The notes under the pieces: generated by a model
Database searches by the model: none
Seen by the model: only the letters and a program-made list of their open reading frames with translations
What the model was told of the DNA's origin: nothing
IMG/VR virus record: IMGVR_UViG_3300042367_000228
Span: 248,001 to 312,000 of that record
Length of the DNA stretch: 64,000 bases
Strand: one strand, 5' to 3'
DNA from: a virus
Shown: piece by piece, positions 43,837 to 51,414 of the stretch
How the letters are laid out: every line of letters begins with the position of its first letter
Numbering within the stretch: position 1 is the stretch's first letter
Translations under genes and position numbers: made by a program

Positions 43837-44192
43837 GTTGTCACCTGTTGTTCTTTAACCTGAATAAAAATAGACTCAGGTTCTTTTTCAAAATATTTGT
43901 ATAGAGAACCGCATAACCAACCATCGAGCCCTAATTTTTCACAGGTATACCAGTTGCCATGTAGTTCATCTCCACGCAGTTTTAATTTTAACTCATATTG
44001 ATGAGTTGGGAATGTGTTTTTAGAAAATATGCAAGTAAATCCTGTTTTTGCATTTGGAATATCTCTAACCATAAGATCAATGATTACATCTGCACCTGAT
44101 ACAAACGCTTCGCGAACTAATCCAGTCGACTCGTCATCGAATACCCATGTGCCGTTATAGTTATAAATTGTAATAACGTTAATTGTATTCAT
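43833..44192 (-). CDS. conserved protein of unknown function (119 aa)
   Basis: 119 residues: YNYNGTWVFDDESTGLVREA then FVSGADVIIDLMVRDIPNAK, GFTCIFSKNTFPTHQYELKL and GNWYTCEKLGLDGWLCGSLY-KYF. The WVFDD...GLVREAF...GNWY...GWLC layout matches a widespread uncharacterised family (from memory DUF6717). Expressed from a promoter within a hairpin. Confidence 0.65.
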   Translation of the reverse strand: MNTINVITIYNYNGTWVFDDESTGLVREAFVSGADVIIDLMVRDIPNAKTGFTCIFSKNTFPTHQYELKLKLRGDELHGNWYTCEKLGLDGWLCGSLYKYFEKEPESIFIQVKEQQVTT

Positions 44193-44199
44193 AATGCAC

Positions 44200-44250
44200 C
44201 TCGTAAGTTAAGTAAAAATATATTATACACTAACTTACGAGTAATGTCAA
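44200..44250 (-). promoter_or_regulatory. sigma70-type promoter overlapping a ribosome-binding-site hairpin
   Basis: TTGACA (44245-44250) and TATAAT (44222-44227), spacer 17. A perfect 11-bp inverted repeat, CTCGTAAGTTA (44231-44241) with TAACTTACGAG (44200-44210), has its first arm in the promoter spacer and its second arm holding GAGG of the ribosome binding site. Read-through RNA would fold and close the site; RNA from this promoter lacks the first arm. Confidence 0.75.
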
Positions 44251-44256
44251 CAATAA

Positions 44257-44790
44257 TTAGTGTCTTACTTGTAATACAAACATCGATTCTTTACTAGTAC
44301 CAGTAACATCTGAGAATGCTTTAAATCCATATTTCTTAGTCATAAGATGTGATAACGCACGATATGCACCTGGTCTATCGTTAGTGCCATCATTAGATGC
44401 AGCAGTGTACACAAGGTACGGAACACTTGGATGTTTTTTAAGCCAATCTAATGTGCATGCAACTACTGTTGATAATATCTGGCGAGCGAACCCTTGTGTA
44501 TTAAAACCTCGAAACTCTTCATCTATCGAATATTGTAAATAACCATAGTATACATCTTTTGTAGAATCGATTATAGTTGTGATTCGTTCATTAAATGGAG
44601 ACCTTTGCTCGGCACCACGTCTCGGTGTAGTTGTACCTTCATCTATTGCGACTTCACCGTGATGAAAGTTTCCATCTGGTGTTCTAAATGAAAAGAAATA
44701 CGAACCAGGTGATATTTCTTTAAATGGTAACGGATTGTTTAAATCAGTTTCTATTAAGTCTATTGACTCTAAAAGTTCGCTTATTAACAT
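44257..44790 (-). CDS. putative GNAT-like protein, capsid-targeting-like N-terminus
   Basis: 177 residues starting MLISELLES, with L-L-E at residues 6-8, the shared N-terminal motif. The body is compatible with an acetyltransferase fold: VYYGYLQYSIDEEFRGFNTQ-GFARQILSTVVACTLDWLKK, then TAASNDGTNDRPGAYRALSH-LMTKKYGFKAF. The acetyl-CoA loop is not canonical, so the assignment is weak. A consensus late promoter lies 23 bases upstream. Convergent spacing with the next operon suggests a separate late unit. Confidence 0.5.
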   Translation of the reverse strand: MLISELLESIDLIETDLNNPLPFKEISPGSYFFSFRTPDGNFHHGEVAIDEGTTTPRRGAEQRSPFNERITTIIDSTKDVYYGYLQYSIDEEFRGFNTQGFARQILSTVVACTLDWLKKHPSVPYLVYTAASNDGTNDRPGAYRALSHLMTKKYGFKAFSDVTGTSKESMFVLQVRH

Positions 44791-44812
44791 TGCTAATCCT
44801 TGTATAATTTAA

Positions 44813-44820
44813 TATTTATA
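44813..44820 (-). promoter_or_regulatory. T4-type late promoter
   Basis: Exact TATAAATA on the minus strand before the gene at 44790; part of an 8-bp inverted repeat TTGTATAA/TTATACAA. Confidence 0.7.
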
Positions 44821-45001
44821 CAATTCTTATTGTGCTTTTTTCATCTAATGCATACCACGCACTTTCAAGATATTTTGTTATGTCGGTTAATGTTTCTTCT
44901 GGAAGACGCATTACCCATTCGTTAGTGTTAACATCGTGTTTAAGTGGTAATTCAACTTTTAAATTATGTCTCATTGAGATTACTAACTTTTTATCTTTCA
45001 T
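44816..45001 (-). CDS. hypothetical protein (61 aa)
   Basis: 61 residues (MKDKKLVISMRHNLKVELPL then KHDVNTNEWVMRLPEETLTD, ending KSTIRIV). Coupled by ATGA to the upstream membrane-protein gene. No motif recognised. Confidence 0.55.
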   Translation of the reverse strand: MKDKKLVISMRHNLKVELPLKHDVNTNEWVMRLPEETLTDITKYLESAWYALDEKSTIRIV

Positions 45002-45168
45002 TTCTTAAGTACTCCTAATGATACTAACAGTAAGCATAATGCAATTAGAATCATTTCAAATTTTAATTGAACATGTTCTACTGTGCGTCTTGTTAAATAA
45101 GCAGCCTTCCACTTATAATACGGAAGGCCTCCGTTTTCTATTGCGTGTAAATTAACTAACTGTTTCAT
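44998..45168 (-). CDS. small one-pass membrane protein (56 aa)
   Basis: 56 codons from ATG 45168, starting 17 bases inside the SOD-like gene and ending in ATGA overlap with the next. MKQLVNLHAIENGGLPYYKW then a basic stretch and one hydrophobic helix (MILIALCLLLVSLGVL) near the C-terminus. Topology: cytoplasmic N-terminus with a C-terminal anchor. Confidence 0.6.
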   Translation of the reverse strand: MKQLVNLHAIENGGLPYYKWKAAYLTRRTVEHVQLKFEMILIALCLLLVSLGVLKK

Positions 45169-45703
45169 TTATGTAGTTCCAGTTTATTATTTTCCATTGA
45201 TTTTCTAAGTACTTTTTCTTGTCTGATTGATAGTCTAACGCCCATGAATGTTCCCACCAATCAACTAACAATACAATGTCTTTTTTAATAGCATGATTAG
45301 TTATTGTTTTGATCTTGCCATCTTTAGCAAGATAGACCCAACCACTGCCTTGTATGCCCATTGCTACTTTTAAAAACTCTTCTTTAAACTTATCAAAAGT
45401 TTTATAATGTGTTTCAATTAAATCTAAAACTTTGCCAACTGGTTTGTTTAAGTTGCCAGTTGACTCTTGATATTGTTGGAATAAGATATTGTGTAAAAAT
45501 ACACCTGCTTCATTAAACACAGGATCACCTTCACCTGCATTATAACGCTTTGCGTATGTTTTAGCAAGACGTTCATAATGATAATCTAATGTTGCTTTTG
45601 ATATAGCAGGACTTAACTCATCCATTCCGTATGGTAGAGGATCTATTTTTAATGATGCAGGTTTACCTTCAGTTATGAATTGCTTAATAAAACTATAGCT
45701 CAT
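45152..45703 (-). CDS. Fe/Mn superoxide dismutase-like protein with N-terminal tag
   Basis: 183 residues. The four metal ligands of Fe/Mn SOD can be aligned: His42 (LDYHYERLAKTY), His71 (GVFLHNILFQQY), Asp148 and His152 (LLVDWWEHSWALDYQSDKKK). The usual HH after the first ligand (GKHHxTY) is replaced by LA, so the outer gate residue His30 of E. coli SodB is missing. Ahead of the SOD start lies MSYSFIKQFITEGKP, which resembles T4 capsid-targeting sequences (MKTYQEFIAEA in IPIII) with I-T-E at 10-12. It may be a virion-packaged SOD. Lies between nrdA and small genes. Confidence 0.75.
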   Translation of the reverse strand: MSYSFIKQFITEGKPASLKIDPLPYGMDELSPAISKATLDYHYERLAKTYAKRYNAGEGDPVFNEAGVFLHNILFQQYQESTGNLNKPVGKVLDLIETHYKTFDKFKEEFLKVAMGIQGSGWVYLAKDGKIKTITNHAIKKDIVLLVDWWEHSWALDYQSDKKKYLENQWKIINWNYINETVS

Positions 45704-46662
45704 AGCTTACAGGCCTCGCAGGATTCTTCATCGTCTTCAATAATTGCACTAGGTAAATCAACTTCGGCTTCTTCTTTACTACCTGTTTTATCAATTAAAC
45801 TATAGTAGAAAGTTTTCAAACCCCAATAGTGACCTAACATTAAGTTTTTAGCAATTAGTGTAGTTGGGACTTTTCTACCTTCAAAGTGTCTAGGTGAATA
45901 AAATGTATTTGTGCTAATACTTTGATCTACGTATGCAGCCAATACAGCAGCAGTTTTCAAATAACCTACACAATCAGTTTGTTCCCACATAAGTTGATAT
46001 TTGTTTTTCAATTTATGATATTCCGGAACTACTTGTGTAAGTGAACCAGCTTTTGATTCTTTAACTTGAATAAGTTGCATTGGCATTTCAATTCCATTAG
46101 TTGAATTAATTACAACTGAACTTGATTCTACTGGAGCTATAGCCATTTGAGTCGCATTTCGTACACCGTATTTTTTCATTTCAACACGCAATGGTTCCCA
46201 ATCAAGTTCTGGTGTAAAATCAGTCAATTCATTAACACCGTCTGCACGTAGTTCCCATGGAAATATACCTTGTCCGTATCGAGTTTTATCACTATCTAAA
46301 CATGGTCCACGCTCCTTAGCCAGTTCAACCGATATTTCAGTAGTATAAAATGCTAAATGTTCCATCCAGCTTTTAACTTCAGCAAGCATATCTGCGTCTC
46401 CGTATTTAAAATTGCGTTTAGCTGCCCAGTATGCTAAATTTGTAACTCCAATTCCTAATGGTCGAATTTCATCATTACTTAGTTTACTGTGGATTGACAG
46501 ATAATCTTGGTAATCTAAAATATTGTTTAAACTGCGGTGAAGAATACGACAAGCTCTGCGCATATCTTCCGGATTTCTAAAACTCCCCCAATTAATACTG
46601 CCTAAGGTGCATAAGGCTATTTTTGGAACTTTACGCACACATTCTTTTTTAATTATTTTCAT
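45700..46662 (-). CDS. nrdA: ribonucleotide reductase class Ia alpha subunit, C-terminal piece
   Basis: 320 residues. After a 13-residue unrelated start (MKIIKKECVRKVP), NrdA resumes at KIALCTLGSINWGSF with the active-site Cys corresponding to E. coli Cys462. Other NrdA motifs follow: RPLGIGVTNLAYWAAKRNF, APVESSSVVINSTNGIEMP, LKTFYYSLIDKTG with the radical-transfer Tyr pair, and the C-terminal SCEACKL redox cysteines. The N-terminal half is encoded at 47464-48993. The first residues resemble the beginning of split-intein C-halves, but the catalytic end of such an intein is absent. Confidence 0.9.
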   Translation of the reverse strand: MKIIKKECVRKVPKIALCTLGSINWGSFRNPEDMRRACRILHRSLNNILDYQDYLSIHSKLSNDEIRPLGIGVTNLAYWAAKRNFKYGDADMLAEVKSWMEHLAFYTTEISVELAKERGPCLDSDKTRYGQGIFPWELRADGVNELTDFTPELDWEPLRVEMKKYGVRNATQMAIAPVESSSVVINSTNGIEMPMQLIQVKESKAGSLTQVVPEYHKLKNKYQLMWEQTDCVGYLKTAAVLAAYVDQSISTNTFYSPRHFEGRKVPTTLIAKNLMLGHYWGLKTFYYSLIDKTGSKEEAEVDLPSAIIEDDEESCEACKL

Positions 46663-47425
46663 GATTTATTGTTCTTCCTATACGCCAATTTGTATTTTCT
46701 AAAAGATACTCATTAATAGACGATGAGTCAATCCTAATATTAGTGTACCCATCTGTTATCCATCTCCATTTTGAAGACTGTATTGATAACAAACTTTTTT
46801 GTGTTGGGCTTCTATAATGCGGGTTGTATTTAACTTGTTCAGTGGCAGTTAATGTAGCGTTAACTAAGTTAATCAAATCTGTATGATTTTTAATTCCTCG
46901 ATTAGATATCAATCTACTGCTAATAGATAGCTCAGATTTTAATACAGAATCAATTTCATTTCGAAGTAAATAACTACCGTATTTGAAATTTTCATGTATA
47001 TAATTAACTATAGTGTTAATAATATCGATAGCTGTAATATCAGGCCGAGCATTTCCGTTATTCATACCTGCACTTAGCTTACTTCTATTTTTACCCCATT
47101 CTATTAATTGTTTTTTAGAATATCGTTCTTTTGTGTTGCCGCCATCACCGCCACGGGTCATATTGTACCCGTAGCTAAACGTATCAAGCAAGTCTATATA
47201 ATATATTTCTTTTGATTTTGCATCAGATTGTGTACTACATTCATCTAATTTTTCAGTTATAATAGTATTTTCACCATATTTTCTAATTGCACGATGAAAA
47301 TATGTATCAGAACCGTTTCTACTATCTTGAATGTGTTCGTCTAATCGAACGTTAATATTTTTTTCAGTGTATCCTATGTATTTTTTGTTATTAATAGTGT
47401 GACAATATATATTATAAGTTTTCAT
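46649..47425 (-). CDS. GIY-YIG homing endonuclease between nrdA pieces
   Basis: 258 residues: NIYCHTINNKKYIGYTEKNI (GIY-YIG), RLDEHIQDSRNGSDTYFHRA-IRKYGE, a Glu in YIDLLDTFSYGYNMTRGGDG, and basic DNA-binding segments behind. The 3' end overlaps the start of the C-terminal nrdA piece by 14 bases. A similar arrangement (mobE in split nrdA) is known in Aeromonas phage Aeh1. Own late-type promoter and GAGGAAG ribosome binding site. Confidence 0.88.
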   Translation of the reverse strand: MKTYNIYCHTINNKKYIGYTEKNINVRLDEHIQDSRNGSDTYFHRAIRKYGENTIITEKLDECSTQSDAKSKEIYYIDLLDTFSYGYNMTRGGDGGNTKERYSKKQLIEWGKNRSKLSAGMNNGNARPDITAIDIINTIVNYIHENFKYGSYLLRNEIDSVLKSELSISSRLISNRGIKNHTDLINLVNATLTATEQVKYNPHYRSPTQKSLLSIQSSKWRWITDGYTNIRIDSSSINEYLLENTNWRIGRTINHENN

Positions 47426-47445
47426 AAATATCTTCCTCTTGCTTG

Positions 47446-47453
47446 TATTTAGC
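47446..47453 (-). promoter_or_regulatory. late-type promoter
   Basis: GCTAAATA on the minus strand, 20 bases before the endonuclease start, just after the stop of the N-terminal nrdA piece. Confidence 0.45.
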
Positions 47454-47463
47454 AGAGATACTA

Positions 47464-48993
47464 CTACCCACTTATTAAAAGATTATCAATATCGTCATCT
47501 TCAGACAACTCTCGAACTTTCTTTTTCTCACCTGATTTTAATAATACCGTGTGTTCTCCTGCTAATGTTACTTCCTCTCCAGTGTCAAGTGTGAGTTTAA
47601 ATCCACCTTCATCGGATAACGAATTAAACGGTGCAGTTGGTAAAAGTATTTCGCAGCATAAATTACTTTGATAAATTGTATGCCATAACGGATCAAATGG
47701 TCCTTGCTTAATTACGTTATCTATAAAGACTAAGTAGATGCGCCCGGTGTCAGTTCGTTCTTTTAGGAGTCCTCCTTTGAATACTTCTTCCGCAGACATG
47801 GTCTTCTTCCGAACTCCTGTATTTTTTTCATACTGTAGGTACAGTTTTTCAAAGAGAGCTGTATCAGTGTAAAACGCTTCGTATAAGTCTGGAACTTCAT
47901 TAGGATCAAAAAATGTTATGTTTTCTTTGTTTTTAAATCTACGCCAAAAGAACGCGCTTAATACAACGCTGTAATCTAAATGACGCACCCGTGTTTCATC
48001 TGTGCCTTGATTGTTTTTAAGTACAATTAAGTCGTCGAACTGATAATGCCAAATCGGATATGTTACAGTAGCACTAGCATTTCTAATACCACCTTGTGAA
48101 CAGCAACGCAAGTCACCAAACCATTTCTTTAAAAATGGAATCATACCTGTGTGCATAATTTCACCACCGCGTATAGGACTTCCTAGTGCGCGTACACGAC
48201 CAATTTCTAAACCTATGCCAGCACGTTTGCTAGCATATTTTGCCATCATCTCGCCACTAGCAAATATAGAATCCAAATCGTCATCACTGCGTATGAGAAC
48301 GCAGCTGCTGAATTGTTTAGTTGGAGTTCCGAGCCCAGCAAGAACGGGTGTAGCAAGAGTAAATAAGCCATCGGATGCAGCATTATAATATTCCTTAATA
48401 TATTTCATTCTAGCTGCATTTGGTTCTTCCTTATGGAACACAGTTGCAGCTGCAATCATATACCTAACTTGTGGAGTTTCGTAAATGTCTTTAGTAGATC
48501 GATTACGGACTAAGTATTTCTCAATAAGCTGTTCAATTGCAGCATATGAGTAAGTTTCATCTTTTGAATGATCAAGCATGTCATTCATTTTGTTCCATTC
48601 TTCAGTTGAATACCACTCTAATAACTCTGGTGTGTATAATCCAACTTCGATGTTCTTTTTAACTATTGTAAATAGATGCGGTGGCTCGTATTGGCCGTAT
48701 ACATCTTTGCGGAGCATAGACAAACGCTGTTTGCCTGCAACGTATTGATAATTTGTATGACCTACATCTGGGTTGGCGTCAACATCAATTAAGTTAACGA
48801 TTGCTCGCAGTGTAATTTCGTCAATTTCAGATGTAGTAATATTATCGTAAAATTGTGGCTGGCTTTTAATTTCGATCATTGATTGACTAACATCGGCAAT
48901 TCCACTGCAAATCTTTGCAATCTGCGCCTGCCATTTGTCAATTGTTAGTTCTACTTTAGTGCCATTTCTTTTTGTAACTGTTATTTTATTCAT
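47464..48993 (-). CDS. nrdA: ribonucleotide reductase class Ia alpha subunit, N-terminal piece with intein-like tail
   Basis: 509 residues: ATP-cone (MNKITVTKRNGTKVELTIDK), FSSCVLIRSDDDLDSI (Cys of E. coli Cys225), and QSNLCCEILLPTAPFNSLSD containing the Asn/Cys/Glu of the active site (437/439/441). After DEGG the NrdA sequence is replaced by 45 residues: FKLTLDTGEEVTLAGEHTVL then LKSGEKKKVRELSEDDDI. These match block B of gp41-1-type split inteins (YKITLEDGKEIxxxxEHLF). Block A with the first splicing Cys is absent, so normal protein splicing is unlikely. Confidence 0.9.
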   Translation of the reverse strand: MNKITVTKRNGTKVELTIDKWQAQIAKICSGIADVSQSMIEIKSQPQFYDNITTSEIDEITLRAIVNLIDVDANPDVGHTNYQYVAGKQRLSMLRKDVYGQYEPPHLFTIVKKNIEVGLYTPELLEWYSTEEWNKMNDMLDHSKDETYSYAAIEQLIEKYLVRNRSTKDIYETPQVRYMIAAATVFHKEEPNAARMKYIKEYYNAASDGLFTLATPVLAGLGTPTKQFSSCVLIRSDDDLDSIFASGEMMAKYASKRAGIGLEIGRVRALGSPIRGGEIMHTGMIPFLKKWFGDLRCCSQGGIRNASATVTYPIWHYQFDDLIVLKNNQGTDETRVRHLDYSVVLSAFFWRRFKNKENITFFDPNEVPDLYEAFYTDTALFEKLYLQYEKNTGVRKKTMSAEEVFKGGLLKERTDTGRIYLVFIDNVIKQGPFDPLWHTIYQSNLCCEILLPTAPFNSLSDEGGFKLTLDTGEEVTLAGEHTVLLKSGEKKKVRELSEDDDIDNLLISG

Positions 48994-49018
48994 ATAATTT
49001 CACTTCTGGTTAGGATAG

Positions 49019-49026
49019 TATTTATT
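49019..49026 (-). promoter_or_regulatory. late-type promoter before nrdA
   Basis: AATAAATA on the minus strand, 25 bases before the nrdA start. Ribosome binding site weak (AGAAG). Confidence 0.4.
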
Positions 49027-49098
49027 TGGCAGACAACTCTCTAAAATAAGTTTAGATTGTAAAAAAATACTAATTAAAACAATAAGATATAAATGTAA

Positions 49099-49164
49099 AA
49101 CGGTAGACTTATCTCTTATCATTTAGAGCAATTATACGCTCTTTTTTCTGATAAGTCTACCGTT
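49099..49164. repeat. long inverted repeat with nested hairpin
   Basis: Perfect 15-bp arms, AACGGTAGACTTATC (49099-49113) and its complement (49150-49164), enclose a second hairpin AGAGC/GCTCT (49125-49129 with 49138-49142) that is followed by a T-run on the plus strand. The outer stem may end the leftward tailspike transcript; the inner one is a plus-strand terminator blocking antisense RNA. Confidence 0.75.
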
Positions 49165-49171
49165 ATGGTAA

Positions 49172-50755
49172 TTAGGAAGTAGCGATATACGAGTAAGTTA
49201 GTGTACCGTCGTTACCTGAAATTGTATTAGTATACGAAACAACTATTGAATTGTTAACAATAGCTGCTGTAAATTTTAAAAGCATAGCAGTTCCGGAAAT
49301 ACCAGTACAAGTATAATCATCGGAAGAGTTAATAGAAGGAGGAGACGCAATTAATGAAATTTGTCCTTGTCTAATATAATTCCCGTTAAAAATGTAATTT
49401 ATAGTATATGACATAAATCCAGCGACTGTTCCGGTGCTGTCTGTTTTTAATGGTAATCTAAATAAATCTACACTTTCTACAGATTGAGCAATATCTACAG
49501 TTAAAGGTGTACTAGTATATACTGCAGATCCTGATACTTCTGGAACGTATTGTAAAGCTGATAACGGATCTGATAACGCTATTGATCTATCAGATGTGAT
49601 ACTTGAATTATAATTTCCAAGTTGGCTAAAGTAAATTTGCGGAACTGTTGACTCTGTATCGCCACCTTCTCCAACATTAGTTAAGTTACAATTTATAACC
49701 GTGTTCTTAATACTATTATCGCTGTTAATTGCATGCGCTATAATATTATCAAATTTATAATTAGAGATATTAATATTAGATGGGCCGTCAGATACTAAAT
49801 CAACCCCTAAAGAAAACCCAGTATGTGCTGTCGAAATAACACCATTAATAAAATTAATATCTGTAGATGCATTGCCTATAAACACACCGCAGAAATAATT
49901 GTTAATTACAACATTGTCAAATATAATGTCAGACGAAGTTGTAGCTAATAAACTTGAAATACTAATTCCTTTATTATCAGGTCTAGACCCAGAATCCCAA
50001 GTTCCGATAATTTTTATATTTTGAAATTTACTATTACTAGTATTAGCAAGATCTAAACCGATAGTTGCAGTTGTTTCTGTTGACTGAATAGTAATATCTT
50101 GAATATTAATATATCGTGGATTAGTAAGCGGATAAGATGATCCAACATCTGATATACATCTAAATGCAGTTTCTAAACCAGTATATTGGATAATAGTTTT
50201 ATCTATGCCTGCTCCGATAATTGTAGTGTAGCTTGGAATAGTAATTGCATTAATTGTTTTAAAAATGCCAGCTGGCATTTTTAGTATAACTCGTCGTTTA
50301 ACTCCTTCAGATGTATTAGAGAACGATTTAATACCACTGTTTGCAAACAACTGAGTAATTGCACGTTGAATTGCACTTGAATCATCAGTGATGCCGTCGC
50401 CTTTTGCTCCAAAATCATAGACATTTACAGTATCATCTAAAATATTCTGTAATGATCGAACTACTGGAAAACTAATTGACGGTCCGGTAGTTATTAACGT
50501 ATCAGATAATTTGTAAGTATGTTCTAATAATGATATTAATCCAGTTCCGCCTGATCCAGATATAATATCTTTAGATGTTAAAATTTTTGTATTACCTACA
50601 GTAGGTGCGCCTTCTGATACAGAACCATTACCGATGTACAGTTCTTGAGAATCAACTGCCCATCCTAATTCTCCAGATGCTAACTGTGGAAACCCGGGGC
50701 CGGTTCTAGCCTTTCCTCTTCGTATTTGAATTTTTGAAATTTGATAAACTGCCAT
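49172..50755 (-). CDS. tailspike with pectate-lyase-like beta-helix
   Basis: 527 residues. N-terminus KIQIRRGKARTGPGFPQLAS then GELGWAVDSQELYIGNG is the Mtd-like fibre domain. At 112-130 NVYDFGAKGDGITDDSSAIQ is the classic start of glycosyl hydrolase 28/pectate-lyase-like helices in tailspikes. The helix follows: VILKMPAGIFKTINAITIPS, TTIIGAGIDKTIIQYTG, NPRYINIQDITIQSTE, DIIFDNVVINNYFCGVFIGN. A small C-terminal domain ends it. Likely depolymerase or receptor-destroying enzyme on host surface glycans. Confidence 0.82.
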   Translation of the reverse strand: MAVYQISKIQIRRGKARTGPGFPQLASGELGWAVDSQELYIGNGSVSEGAPTVGNTKILTSKDIISGSGGTGLISLLEHTYKLSDTLITTGPSISFPVVRSLQNILDDTVNVYDFGAKGDGITDDSSAIQRAITQLFANSGIKSFSNTSEGVKRRVILKMPAGIFKTINAITIPSYTTIIGAGIDKTIIQYTGLETAFRCISDVGSSYPLTNPRYINIQDITIQSTETTATIGLDLANTSNSKFQNIKIIGTWDSGSRPDNKGISISSLLATTSSDIIFDNVVINNYFCGVFIGNASTDINFINGVISTAHTGFSLGVDLVSDGPSNINISNYKFDNIIAHAINSDNSIKNTVINCNLTNVGEGGDTESTVPQIYFSQLGNYNSSITSDRSIALSDPLSALQYVPEVSGSAVYTSTPLTVDIAQSVESVDLFRLPLKTDSTGTVAGFMSYTINYIFNGNYIRQGQISLIASPPSINSSDDYTCTGISGTAMLLKFTAAIVNNSIVVSYTNTISGNDGTLTYSYIATS

Positions 50756-50775
50756 GAAATATATCCTCTTTGCTA

Positions 50776-50783
50776 TATTTATG
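50776..50783 (-). promoter_or_regulatory. late-type promoter for the tailspike
   Basis: CATAAATA on the minus strand 21 bases before the ATG at 50755. A short hairpin AAATATA/TATATTT carries the ribosome binding site AGAGGA in its loop. Confidence 0.55.
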
Positions 50784-50795
50784 ATAATTTAGCCA

Positions 50796-50823
50796 TAAAA
50801 AAGCCCTAGTAAAAACTAGGGCT
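50796..50823 (-). terminator. rho-independent terminator
   Basis: Stem AGCCCTAGT/ACTAGGGCT (50815-50823 with 50802-50810), loop of 4, T-run on the minus strand; ends the upstream gene at 50830. Confidence 0.92.
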
Positions 50824-50829
50824 AATTAA

Positions 50830-51387
50830 TTAAGCGATTGTAATTGATGCAGCTGGAGCCACTGTAGTACCAGTAATATCAAATGACAATGTGAATACTA
50901 CTGCAGTTGCGTTAGTAGTAGTTGCGGCAGCTGAAAGGGTTAAACTAGTTCCTGCACTAACAGATGATACTGTAGTACCAGCAGGAATACCAGGTCCGAT
51001 AACAGTTGCACCGACCATGGTAGCAAGAGCAGCCGATGTTGTTAAGGTAGTAGTTCCAGCAGTTGTGCCTAAAATGTCGGCACCTGTAATTCTACGAATA
51101 CGTGTTTGTAATTCAGTAGCATCATTAATTGCTTTATCCATAATTACGTGAATTACACCAGTCGATGCTGCAGGAGCATAATATGCTAGTGGGTTAATTT
51201 CTTTAATAATCATTTCATACAAACTATTTGGCATTTGTGTAGATGCATCAATATAGCTGTCTTCTACTTGTAAATCAATAGCAGTAGCTGATGTGTTTTT
51301 CACTGTAATTAAGTAAGCGTTTGCGTTTGGGGTATATAAGGTTCCTGTTTTTGCAAGGGAACCGTTAATTCTGGTAATGGTTTGCAT
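50830..51387 (-). CDS. putative structural or decoration protein (185 aa)
   Basis: 185 residues: MQTITRINGSLAKTGTLYTP, NAYLITVKNTSATAIDLQVE, MPNSLYEMIIKEINPLAYYA, then a Ser/Thr/Ala-rich Ig-like end (GTTVSSVSAGTSLTLSAAAT). Own late promoter and own terminator mean it is a single-gene late unit, as for abundant virion proteins. The exact role is not recognised. Confidence 0.6.
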   Translation of the reverse strand: MQTITRINGSLAKTGTLYTPNANAYLITVKNTSATAIDLQVEDSYIDASTQMPNSLYEMIIKEINPLAYYAPAASTGVIHVIMDKAINDATELQTRIRRITGADILGTTAGTTTLTTSAALATMVGATVIGPGIPAGTTVSSVSAGTSLTLSAAATTTNATAVVFTLSFDITGTTVAPAASITIA

Positions 51388-51406
51388 TATAAATCTCCGT
51401 TTGTTA

Positions 51407-51414
51407 TATTTATC
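51407..51414 (-). promoter_or_regulatory. late promoter
   Basis: GATAAATA on the minus strand 20 bases before the gene at 51387, overlapping the stop of the upstream nuclease gene. Confidence 0.6.

Noticed and set aside
45700-47463. Group I intron as the reason nrdA is split
   Set aside because: No P7-forming R/S elements as in dnaK, the N-piece continues with intein-like coding sequence, and the C-piece has its own ATG, so RNA splicing at clean exon ends is not supported.
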